A stretch of DNA of 64,000 nucleotides from Calliopum simillimum (lineage: Eukaryota; Arthropoda; Insecta; Diptera; Lauxaniidae). The translations under genes and the position numbers were made by a program. The stretch covers positions 39,993,948 to 40,057,947 of the forward strand of contig OX638370.1 of the NCBI GenBank assembly GCA_951812925.1. Direction: 5' to 3'. Below are positions 55,216-64,000 of the stretch, piece after piece. The notes beneath the pieces are model-generated. The model searched no databases, had not been told where the DNA came from, and saw only the letters and a program-made list of their open reading frames with translations. Numbering within the stretch: position 1 is the first letter of the stretch; every line of letters begins with the position of its first letter.

Positions 55216-56529
55216 TTCGTATCTTAGACTATAACGGTCAAAATTTTTTCAAGAAAAAAATCTTTCATTCTTTGATTTTTTCCCACATTTTTTTTAATAT
55301 CAGCTCAAAACTCACAAAGCTACGCACGAAGTTTCGTAGATTAGGTATACATATCGCTCTTACTTCACGAACGGAACAAGTCAAAAAACTCGATTTTGCA
55401 GAAAATACGTTTGAAGTTTGCAATTGAAAAAGTTATTTCGTTCTCAAACGGTGTCCGTAAAGGATATTATTATGAAATTTTACACCAAATAAAACATGTT
55501 ATAATGAATTATTCTGCACCATTAACTCAAAATTCTTGTTTTTTGAGTTGTGCCGTTCTTGAAGTAAATGAGCGATATGTAACCGGTTCGATTTGTATGA
55601 AGCCAAAAAAAGTATTGATTTGAAAATTGAGTGCGTTCACATACTTGTCATTTAATTTTTGGTCGCTAGCTAAGATTTTACCTCATTTCTCGTTGAGACA
55701 TGTCTCAATTTTTGAAAAGCAGATGTCGTTAGTACTTCACTTTAGATATAGGGTGAATACGAATTTAATTTTTAGAACTATTTTTCAAATACCTTAAACA
55801 CTTCAAACGATGTTTTTGCACGGTATTTAACTATATATTATAGATTATTTTCATTATGTTGTTTAAATTTTTTTAAATCTCTTATTTTTTAAAAAACTTC
55901 GTCCAATACGTGTGAATTTTTTGAGACATTGACATATTTTTTTTTTAATAATTGGTAAAAAAAAAGTTAATAAAGTTCCGAAAAATATTGAAAAAATTCA
56001 CACGTAACTAAAACATTGTCTGAACGAGAAATGAGGCATTTATGCCACACTCTCTTTTTTGTAAGATGCCATGCTTTGAGTAAAAAATCGTGTTTCCAAC
56101 CGCATAACTGAAAAATGTAAAAAATTGATTTTTGGAACCAAATATAATCCAAACTACAAAAAAATGTATAGTTTTTTAAAGCCAAAATGTTTGCAAGAAC
56201 CGACTGAATGGATTGGCTGCACTTAATATTCATCGGATATTTAAGTTCCCGTGGATGCAGTATTGGACGTATTTTTTTCTGTACCTAGACGCGTTAGTTT
56301 ATTGAGTGAATCTACTTAAAGTTTTATATTATCACTCAAAATTATAATAGAATAATATTCATATTATGTATAATGATTGACTGCCTACTTGGCATTAATA
56401 ATTTCGTTTAAGTTAAACTAAAAACCCAAAACTTTGATTTCTTTTAGCTAAAGTAAAAGCCCTTATTTAATTTTTGGGTGACCATTCTGGTTTTTTAAAA
56501 TTATTATTAATAAAAATGTATGTATGTAT
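55216..56529. other. Non-coding interior of the hAT-like insert
   Basis: Short inverted pairs are present (CCTCATTTCTCGTT at 55681 versus AACGAGAAATGAGG at about 56026; CGTGTGAATTTTTTGAG at 55911 versus its complement at 55985). No coding homology found. Confidence 0.4.
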
Positions 56530-56875
56530 GTATGTATTCTCCTTTAACTCCTAGGAGGTGCATAGGGCCAATATGAAATCTCTCCATTTGTCACGATCCC
56601 TTGCGATGACTTTGATCTCTTGCCACGATTTTCCCGATTCTTGGATTTCCTTTTCCAACGACCTTTTCTAGTTGGTTTTGGGTCTACCACGTCCCCTACT
56701 GCCTTGTGGATTCCACTCAAGGGCCTGGCGACAAACCTCGCTGTGTGGTTTCCGGAGAGTGTGACCAATCCATCCCCATTTGCGCTGCTTGATCTCGTTT
56801 GCTATAGCCTTCTGTTTGCATTTTTGATGTAGCTCGGCATTTGATATAGTGCGAGGCCACCAAATAGAAGCCCAA
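56530..56875 (-). pseudogene. RTE-clade LINE, C-terminal coding end and tail
   Basis: Minus-strand translation reads R-T-I-S-N-A-E-L-H-Q-K-C, K-W-G-W-I-G-H-T-L-R-K-P, R-G-R-G-R-P-K-T-N, then a stop, then A-R-D-R-D-K-W-R-D-F-I-L-A-L-C-T-S. This is the highly conserved C-terminus of RTE LINE ORF2. It is followed by a GGAGTTAAAGGAGAATACAT end and an (ATAC)n tail (56518-56537), as RTEs have. Heavily 5' truncated; W-to-stop in the last quarter. A second 3' tip alone lies at 57040-57078. Confidence 0.82.
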
Positions 56876-57039
56876 TAATTTTTGTATTTCTTTTAGCTAA
56901 AGTAAAAGCCTCCGTACTATCACTGTCATAACTATATAATGACTAGATAGTAAGTTATTGCTGAGGAAATATGTACATATATTTAAGTTTTGCAAACTTT
57001 TTATTCCATAGTTAAACTTAGTTTAAACTAAATGTTCTA

Positions 57040-57078
57040 TGTATTCTCCTTTAACTCCTAGGAGGAGCATAGGGAAAA
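57040..57078 (-). repeat. RTE 3' tip, second copy
   Basis: TGTATTCTCCTTTAACTCCT and 'aggaggagcataggg' match the tail of the element at 56530. Only about 39 bp is retained. Confidence 0.6.
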
Positions 57079-57384
57079 ATGTTCTATGCTTTGTATCTTT
57101 TCTTTTAAATTTTAATTTTAATAAAACTATTTTGCTTCAATGTATTTGTGTAAAAGGTATGTTTAAATCCGGCAGACGGCATTTTTAATTTTTGCCATGC
57201 TTGTATATCTTTATAATACATACCAAATGTTATTAACTAAATTAATCTTAAATAAAGAAAATTGAATTGAAAATAATGAAAAAATAATACAGAAATGTAT
57301 TAAACTGAAATCCTTTAATTCTAAATGCAGTAAATCGTAATTAATGTACCTAAATTCGATAATAGTTATCTCTGTTTAGTGTTC

Positions 57385-57435
57385 CAATTCTTTTTATGAA
57401 AACCCCCCCAGGAGCAAATCCTGCGTACGGCCCTG
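57385..57435. repeat. Right end of a hAT-like insert in LINE 1
   Basis: TTTTTATGAAAACCCCCCCA...GCAAATCCTGCGTACGGCCCTG matches the right end of the 22255-24869 element with few changes. LINE 1 coding resumes at 57436, so the insert's left end is in or near the N gap. Confidence 0.68.
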
Positions 57436-59150
57436 AGCATTAAATCAAATCCCAAGTCTTTTTGGCGATTTATTAACTCAAAGAAAGGATGTTCAACTAT
57501 TCCATCGTCGATGTTCTTTGGTGACAAAACTTCTAATGACCTGACTTCCTATGCTGATATTTTCGCAGAGTTTTTCATGTCTAATTATGAATTACCTTCC
57601 TCTAGATATTCAGATATTTCTGAGCATTCGGTTCCAAAATTGGATTTTGGTTCCCTTTCCTTGAATATGGATGACATTTTGAATGGTATCAAAAAGCTGA
57701 AAACTTCAACAAGTGTTGATGTCGATGGTTTTTGTTTATTTTTTATTAAAAACTGTGCGGTTAGTTTAGCGTTAAAAATTTTTAATAAATCTTCGGGAGT
57801 ATTCCTTGATTGTTGGAAAGTGGCGCATATTACTGCTATTTTTAAATCTGGGTGTAAAAGCGATATTTCTAATTATAGGCCTATATATAAACTTACAGTA
57901 ATATCTAAACTTTTAGAATCTATTGTGAAAGACAAACTGTTTTTTGCTATTAGAAACGTTATTTCGCCTTTCCAGCATGGTTTTGTTAAAGGTCACTCTA
58001 CCATAACAAATTTAGTTCTGTTTAGTGAATACTGTTTATCTGCTTTTACGAAAGGATGTCAAGTGGATGTTATATATACAGATTTTTCGAAAGCATTTGA
58101 CAAAATTTCTCATGCGTTGTTAATTAAAAAATGTGAAGTGCTCGGAATTCATTCCAGCTTTTTAAAATGGCTAAAGTCATACTTATGTAATCGCCAATGT
58201 GTTGTTGCTTTTGATAATGTTATGTCTTATCCATTTTGTGCCACGTCTGGAGTTCCCCAGGGCAGCATTCTTGGGCCTTTATTGTTTATTATTTTTATTA
58301 ATGATGTTGTGTCTTTGTTTGTGGAGTGTAAGTGTTAACTTTATGCGGATGATCTAAAGATATTCATGAAAATTAAAAATAGTACTGATTCCCAAATTAT
58401 CCAGTGTTAATTAAATAAACTTCAAACTTGGTGTGTTAATAATGGTCTCTTTTTAAATCTAAATAAATGTGTTTATGTTCCATTTTCCAAATCCAGTAAT
58501 TTAATTCCATCGTCTTATAGTATCTCTAATTTCCAACTATCGTCTCTGCGTGAATATAAAGACTTGGGTGTAGTATTCGATTATAATTTTTCTTTTCGTC
58601 CGCACTTGGAATATATTATTCCAAAAGCTTATTCTATGTTAGCTTTTCTTAGACGTAATAGTGGCTCCTTTAAGGACCCTTGTACTTTAAAAGTCTTGTA
58701 TACTAGTCTGGTAAGATCTAGATTAGAATATGCGGCAATTGTATGGTCTCCTTTTTATGATTCACATAAGATAAGAATTGAAAAAGTGCAGAAATCTTTT
58801 ACTAGATTTGCCTTGCGATCGTTAGACTATGAATCTGGTTTACCTCCCTATTATTCCCGTTGTCTATTGTTAGGACTAAAGACTTTAGAGGCTCGAAGAA
58901 GTATTCTGTCTCTACTTTTTGTAAATATATGACATTGTTGTTGGTTCTGTTGATTGTCCGATGTTGTTGCGTTTGATTCAATTCAATGTTCCCTCAATAT
59001 GGTTCGATATGGTTCGCACAAATTATGCTACAAATGCTCCTATAAATAGGTCTTTAAATTTGTTTAATAATATTAATTTACTTAATAACATAGATTTTTC
59101 AGTTTCAAAAAATTCTATAAAATCTCTTTTGAATAGTATATTGTAAAATT
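57436..59150 (+). pseudogene. LINE 1 reverse transcriptase (CR1/Jockey-like)
   Basis: Resumes after the insert and is open for 275 residues (57511-58338). It shows RT finger and palm motifs: N-Y-R-P-I, Q-H-G-F-V-K-G-H-S-T, Y-T-D-F-S-K-A-F-D, and S-G-V-P-Q-G-S-I-L-G-P-L-L-F. A TAA stops it two codons before the Y-A-D-D box (about 58340). Frameshifts follow, then the thumb/connection region (58564-58932). No RNase H. Same family as 16991-17935. The 3' UTR appears to continue after LINE 2, at 62230. Confidence 0.78.
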
Positions 59151-59158
59151 GATTATTT

Positions 59159-61971
59159 TTGTATTATATTATATTTTTAACTTTAACTGGTGTTGATGAA
59201 AATTTAAAGGTTCTTGTGAACATACTGAGCTATCGAAGTGAGGGACTAAATATAGTTCACTTCAATGCAAGAAGTTTGAATGGTGTGAAATTAGATTATG
59301 CTAAATTTATTTTTGAAAACTCTCCCCTTGACGTAATTTGTGTGACTGAAACCTGGTTTAAGAGTGATATACCTGACTCCGTTTATGACTTTTGTGGTTT
59401 TAAGCTATTTAGAAAAGACAGGTGTGGTAGAAGAGGAGGTGGTGTGGCAATTTATTGCAAAAATAGTCTTAATGCTAAAGTTGTGAATGAGAGTTGTAAT
59501 GAATGTGAATTCCTAAACGTAGAAATTTCTGATAGCAATGCGAAAGTTTTAGTTTCCTGTGTTTATAACACACACAGAAGCCATAATTTGGAACCTTTTT
59601 TCACGAATTTGAGCGATAGGTTGATTGACTTCGATTTCCATGTTGTATGCGGAGACTTCAATGTTAATTTGTTAACGAATGATAGTGTGACGGAAAATTT
59701 TCAAGATCTTTTTACTACCTGTGGACTAAAACTTACGAACACCTCTGAACCGACTCGTTTTTCTAATGACTGCCTACCAAGCTTACTGGACGTCTTTCTC
59801 CTCTCTGACATTCCTTGCTTTTGAAATTCGATCAAATTACTTTTCTGTCCGATCATGATCTAATTTTTTGTTGTCTGGACATAAAGCTCAGTCATAGTGA
59901 CTCTCCTTCAAGTTTCTCCTATTTTGACCCCAATGCTATAAATTTGAACGCTTTGAATGCTGATTTAAATGAATTGTGCTGGAATGACTGTTGGTATGGC
60001 GAATCCGTGAATGAGAAACTCAGCCGTTTTATTGATAACGTGGAATATGTGTTCACTCGTCATGTGCCTATCCGTTCTGCTAGGATTATTAACCCTAAAT
60101 GTCCCTGGCTTACGAACAGTGTATTGACGGCAATCAGAAAAAGAAACAAGCTTCAATCGAAGTGGAAAAATAACCGTACAGATGCTAACTGGGAAGATTT
60201 TAGAAGGGCGCGTAACGATGCAAATCATCTAATAAAACTCGAAAAAAGAAGATTTTTCTCTTCTAAACTAAACCCTAACCTGGATTCCAAAAAACTTTGG
60301 CAAAATATAAAAAAATACAAAATCTTCACGAAATCTGCCACGGTTTGTAATTTGAATCCTGATGATCTCAATGATTCCTTTATGTGTAGCATGAATCCCA
60401 GTATATCTGGATCAACATCTAACGTTTCTCCGCCTGAACAGGATATGGACTCATCTGAATCTCTGTTTAATTTCTCCACAGTATGTGAAAATGAGGTGGC
60501 AAAATGTATCTGGAAAACGGGCTCTAATGCTGTGGGATTCGATGGTATACCCATTAAATTTATTAAATAATTACACATAATTAATCACTGCTTCACTTGC
60601 TCCAGTTTTCCCGATGCTTGGAAAATTGCCACAATTATCCCTATTGCAAAAAACGCCTCTGCTTCTCTCCCCAGCGACTTTAGGCCAATCAGTATTCTTC
60701 CGGCTTTAGGTAAGGTGTGTGAGAGAATTATGTCGGATCAAATCAATCTTCACCTCAATAGACATTCTCTTCTGTCTCCGCTACAATCTGGGTTCCGAAC
60801 TGGTCATAGTTGTCAGACTGCGGTAATGAAAATATGCGACGATATTCGAATGGATTTTGACCAAAGCCACCTAACGCTGCTTTGCTTATTAGATTTTTCA
60901 AAAGCGTTTGACTCTGTCAACCACTCTCGACTCTGCAATAAGCTGAAATCTCTCTTTAGATTTAGTGAAAGCGCAATAAGGTTGATATCTAATTTCTTAG
61001 CGAATAGACTACAAAGAGTCAAACTTGGAAATTCCTTCTCATCTCTTAAAGCAATAAATATAGGTGTTCCTCAAGGTTCCATTTTAAGTCCCCTACTTTT
61101 TTCTCTCTTTATTAACGACATTTTCTCTACTTGCAAATATGTTAAAATACATGCTTATGCTGACGACATTCAACTGTACCTCTCAAGTCCCATTGGTCTT
61201 GTTGAAGACCTAACTTACAGAATGAATGCGGACTTGACCTCTTTGAACAAGTGGGCTCTTGAAAATATGCTCTTCATTAACCCATCAAAATCGAAAGTAC
61301 TGCCAATTGCCAAAAGTGAACTTAGTCTAGTTGGGATCCCGCACTTATTCGTTGGCGCAGGTCAGCTTGAATTGGTATCGAAAGTTAAAAACCTTGGTTT
61401 TATTTTGAATTCGAAGCTTACGTGTACTGACCACATTAACAGCATAGTCGGAAAGATTTACGGCACGTTAAGATACTTACGCATCTCTTCGGACTTTACT
61501 CCATTAACTACTCGACGCAGACTGATTATTCAACTGATTATCCCTCACATTACTTACTTTTCAGTGGTTTATATCAAGCTGGACACCCTCTCCATGCACA
61601 AGCTTCTTATAGCTTTCAATAATGCGGTACGATATGTTTATGGAATCCGCCCCTTTGACCATATCTCTGAACAGAGCCAAAGCATACTTGGCTGCAGTCT
61701 CTCTGAATTCATTAATATACGCTGCCTCTTATTCCTTCATAAACTTATTTTTTCGAGAACACCAGAGTATCTATTTAGCAAAATACAATTTAGCCAGTCT
61801 ATAAGATCCCAACAGCTCATTGTCCCCAGGTTCAACTACCTAAATAGCACCAGATTTTTTTTCATAAACACCATTAGGCTTTGGAACTCATTACCAATTG
61901 AATTAAGGCAGATAACAGCAGGAGGAAGCTTCAAACGGTCTCTTATCAACCACTTCACTTCTACATCTTAA
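59159..61971 (+). pseudogene. LINE 2, nearly complete endonuclease-reverse transcriptase
   Basis: Two frames joined by one frameshift near 59815, with one in-frame TAA at 60568. Otherwise open for about 935 codons. Endonuclease motifs: H-F-N-A-R-S-L, T-E-T-W-F (catalytic Glu), G-D-F-N-V-N and S-D-H-D-L (all present). RT motifs: F-R-P-I-S-I-L, Q-S-G-F-R-T-G-H-S, L-D-F-S-K-A-F-D, G-V-P-Q-G-S-I-L-S-P-L-L-F and an intact Y-A-D-D. The end is L-W-N-S-L-P followed by a ~235-bp UTR and an (AAAT)n tail. No RNase H and no ORF1, so CR1/Jockey-like and 5' truncated. Only two disabling lesions make it the youngest-looking LINE here; it sits in the 3' end of LINE 1. Confidence 0.85.
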
Positions 61972-62206
61972 TCCTTTTTAATCTCTTTTATTATTTCTCT
62001 TCTTTCACTTTTTCTCCTTTTTCTGCCTTCTTCCTTTAAATTCTACTTAGTATTAAGTTATTTTTTGTTAGGCCTAGGTTGTTTTATGTTTAACGTCATC
62101 AACTACTTATCCCGAATTTACTTTTTATAATTAGTTTATATCCATTATGATTTTAATACCTATTGATGTACTATAAAAGATTAAATCTTATTGTACTATG
62201 AATTGA

Positions 62207-62229
62207 AATAAATAAATAAATAAATAAAT
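62207..62229 (+). repeat. (AAAT)n tail of LINE 2
   Basis: Five to six AAAT units directly after a GAATTGAAAT end, the 3' tail of the LINE 2 insertion. The next bases (ttctagtctgtaaga) resemble the 3' UTR of the 17-kb LINE 1 relative (ctctagtctgttagga). Confidence 0.6.
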
Positions 62230-62949
62230 TATTCTAGTCTGTAAGAAATTCTATGTTCAAAGACTAATGAAAGAAATAAATAAATAAAAATAAGCACAAT
62301 TTGAGAACGCTGAGCTTAGTAATTTTTACGGTTCAGCTCTGATTTTTAAGACATTCGGGTTTGAAAATTTTACAGTAAAAAACAAAAAATAGTATTTAAT
62401 GTCTTTTTCAACTATATATTAATTTCCACTTTTTCTATTTAATTGAGTCTTCACGACGAGCAATGTGCTAATAAAAAACATTTCTGCTATTTCTCTGTTA
62501 CTGTTACACTTTCAATAAGGTTATTGAGCTTTCCATGTTAGTTAAATGTAACTCATATGACGTGTTGTGCGCGATAATATAGGAAATAATATTGAAATAA
62601 GTAGCTATAGCTTTTTCAAAACTTACGGGAAATTGTCTATTATTTAAATATTTTCAAGATAAAATCTTATACTTTTCAAATCTAAACGTAATTCATCCGA
62701 TGGAAACGTAGTGTAAATAATACATCCGTGCAGTTAACTGCTCCCTACGAAATTCGCAGTAGATCGTTTAACTTCCCAACATATTGCTGATCAACCGAGT
62801 AATCCTATAATCAATACCGATATCCTGCAGAGGCAGTGGCGGATCCAGCACTGTCAAGAGGGGGGGCCGATTGACTACTTTTGTAGATAATGAAAGAATG
62901 TTCTTAAAATCTTTACATATAATTTTAATAAAAGAGTTAGTGGTATCAC
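62230..62949. other. Non-coding stretch, one hAT-like end
   Basis: 62833-62870 reads CAGTGGCGGATCCAGCA...GGGGGGGCC, typical of hAT termini, but no partner end was found. The rest is AT-rich; probably Synaptogyrin intron. Confidence 0.4.
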
Positions 62950-63005
62950 TATGGACCCCTGCGATATATATGTGGCATTATAGCTGCCACCCTAACCTAA
63001 CCTTA
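62950..63005 (+). repeat. CCTAA-type tail
   Basis: 'tatatgtggcattatagctg' then CCACCCTAACCTAACCTTAC, the same plan as 495-566. Confidence 0.5.
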
Positions 63006-63620
63006 CTTTAGCCAAGAGATGGGATAATATACTTCCAGAAGCCTTATGCGAAGTGAACAACACCTTTAAAAATAACTTAATTCGGAAATGGGAGGAAAAA
63101 GCCTTATCATCTAGTGAGAACCCCAAGAAAAGTTCTTGCCTGCAGAAGACGAAAAAACTTTAGTATGATGGAAGCAATTTTAAACAACAAAAATCTACAC
63201 TGAAATGATGAAGGTATCCCTTAAAACGTGTAAAAGCCTCGAGAACCCTGCAAACTCGTAATAATTGTCAAAATCTATACGAACTTTGACAGTTTTACGA
63301 GTTTACGAGACTTTCGATGCTTTTACACGTATTAAGGAATACCCTAAATGTCAGGACACTGTATAAGTACTTATTTACTACCCAAAAAGATGGGCTCGGT
63401 AAACAACGATGTCAAGAGGACTTGGAAGAAGCAGAGCATATGCTGTGTACTTACCCTACAGTGATCAGACGCAGAATTAAGTACCCAGGTTCCGGGTTTC
63501 TAATTCCACTGCAAAGACGAAATTTTTATACAATCTAGAGCTGTTCTGATTGGGAAAGAGGATGTACAAAATATTTTTTAGATCGTGATGAAATTCATAG
63601 CTTTTAAAATAATAGTAATC
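63006..63620 (+). pseudogene. LINE RNase H 3' end, interrupted by a hairpin MITE
   Basis: Degenerate coding: K-N-N-L-I-R-K-W-E-E-K before the insert, then R-T-L-Y-K-Y and E-D-L-E-E-A-E-H-M-L-C-T-Y-P (about 63415-63460) after it, the Cys/His end of the same family as 44600-45330 and 53150-53720. 5' truncated, frame-broken. Confidence 0.66.
63207..63349. mobile_element. 143-bp hairpin MITE
   Basis: Arms pair from AAGGTATCCCTTAAAACGTG... to ...CGTATTAAGGAATACCCT over about 55 bp. The centre contains TTTGACAG/TTGTCAAA-like pairing. It separates two parts of the LINE coding end. Confidence 0.62.
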
Positions 63621-64000
63621 AATTTGGATGCTCATAACGATTTATTTGGGGAAAACTTAGATGCAAAAGATAATTTATTGGATTGGAATGAGGTTGCACA
63701 CCCGTAATTTCAAAAAACCCTTTAAAGTCCGATTAAATTGGGAAATTTTTTATGGGGTAAAGTGGGAAATGTTATTTCACGATTGCTAGTCCCCATTTGT
63801 CAACTTATTATACTATTTCATGATCCAAATAAGTGTTGTACATTTATATTGTGAGTAACCACTCCGGAAAAGCTAAGCGAGTTGCAAAAAGCAGCTGAGA
63901 AACGTTAAGCAAATAAACGGAAGAAAGAGGGGAACGAATCACAAAAAATAGAGTACCAGGAGCAAAAAAGCACCATCAGCAAAGAAAGCGTCAAAGAAGA
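63621..64000. other. Window edge, nothing firm
   Basis: 63860-64000 can be read as a Lys/Glu-rich segment with stops. It is too short to assign. Confidence 0.35.

Noticed and set aside
63860..64000. Lys/Glu-rich coding segment at the window edge
   Set aside because: Contains stops in each candidate frame and is cut by the window; it cannot be judged.
1..64000. A new multi-gene pathway, operon or defence system
   Set aside because: Host genes are three isolated loci of unrelated function; everything else identifiable is transposon-derived.

Overview
The window is eukaryotic nuclear DNA from a higher (schizophoran) fly. It is very AT-rich, a host gene fragment closely resembles Drosophila Synaptogyrin, introns are short (57-115 bp), and the repeats are of dipteran types: mariner, Tc1, piggyBac and hAT elements, an errantivirus-like LTR element, CR1/Jockey- and RTE-like LINEs, mini-me-like repeats and tRNA-derived SINEs. 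A tephritid or another repeat-rich calyptrate/acalyptrate fly would fit; I cannot name the species.

Only three host genes are supported. (1) 18367-18765 (+) is a small secreted protein with a cathepsin propeptide-inhibitor (I29) domain, in two exons. (2) 45866-46559 (+) is a two-exon, 209-residue secreted helical protein of unknown function, with a good TATA box. (3) 52010-52755 (-) holds three internal exons of Synaptogyrin. Its first exon, and possibly its last, was not found, and its upstream intron is filled with LINEs.

Region by region: 1-450 pogo-like transposase relic; 2386-5023 an IR/DR-type Tc1 element with dead transposase, interrupted by a second DNA transposon; 5.1-8.4 kb an internally deleted errantivirus-like element with an intact gag frame, its protease region split by a foldback MITE; 8.9-11.6 kb a foldback arm split by a dispersed Helitron-like repeat, then a hAT MITE; 13.1-17.9 kb a deleted mariner, a SINE, a piggyBac pseudogene and LINE 3' ends; 18.4 kb the I29 gene; 20.3-21.6 kb a foldback element with ~420-bp arms; 22.3-24.9 kb a hAT-like element containing a mariner relic; 25.9-28.1 kb a 56-bp minisatellite and a foldback element split by a mini-me-like element; 29.2-34.6 kb several MITEs with recognisable target-site duplications (TTAA, 8 bp, TA); 40.2-43.3 kb second copies of the 9-11 kb foldback and Helitron-like repeats; 44.4-45.3 kb a hammerhead-like motif and a LINE relic; 45.9 kb the second secreted-protein gene; 47.0-49.1 kb two mariners 42 bp apart; 49.9 kb a near-perfect palindrome; 52 kb Synaptogyrin; 53.1-63.6 kb LINEs inserted into or next to each other, with a 200-N gap beside a satellite array.

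The most interesting non-standard signals are hammerhead-ribozyme-like folds on the minus strand (10406-10465, supported by a homologous diverged copy near 42.8 kb, and 44449-44489) and the exact nested-insertion record, where target duplications let insertion order be read. No new multi-gene pathway or operon-like system is visible; the window is mainly a transposon archive around three host loci.
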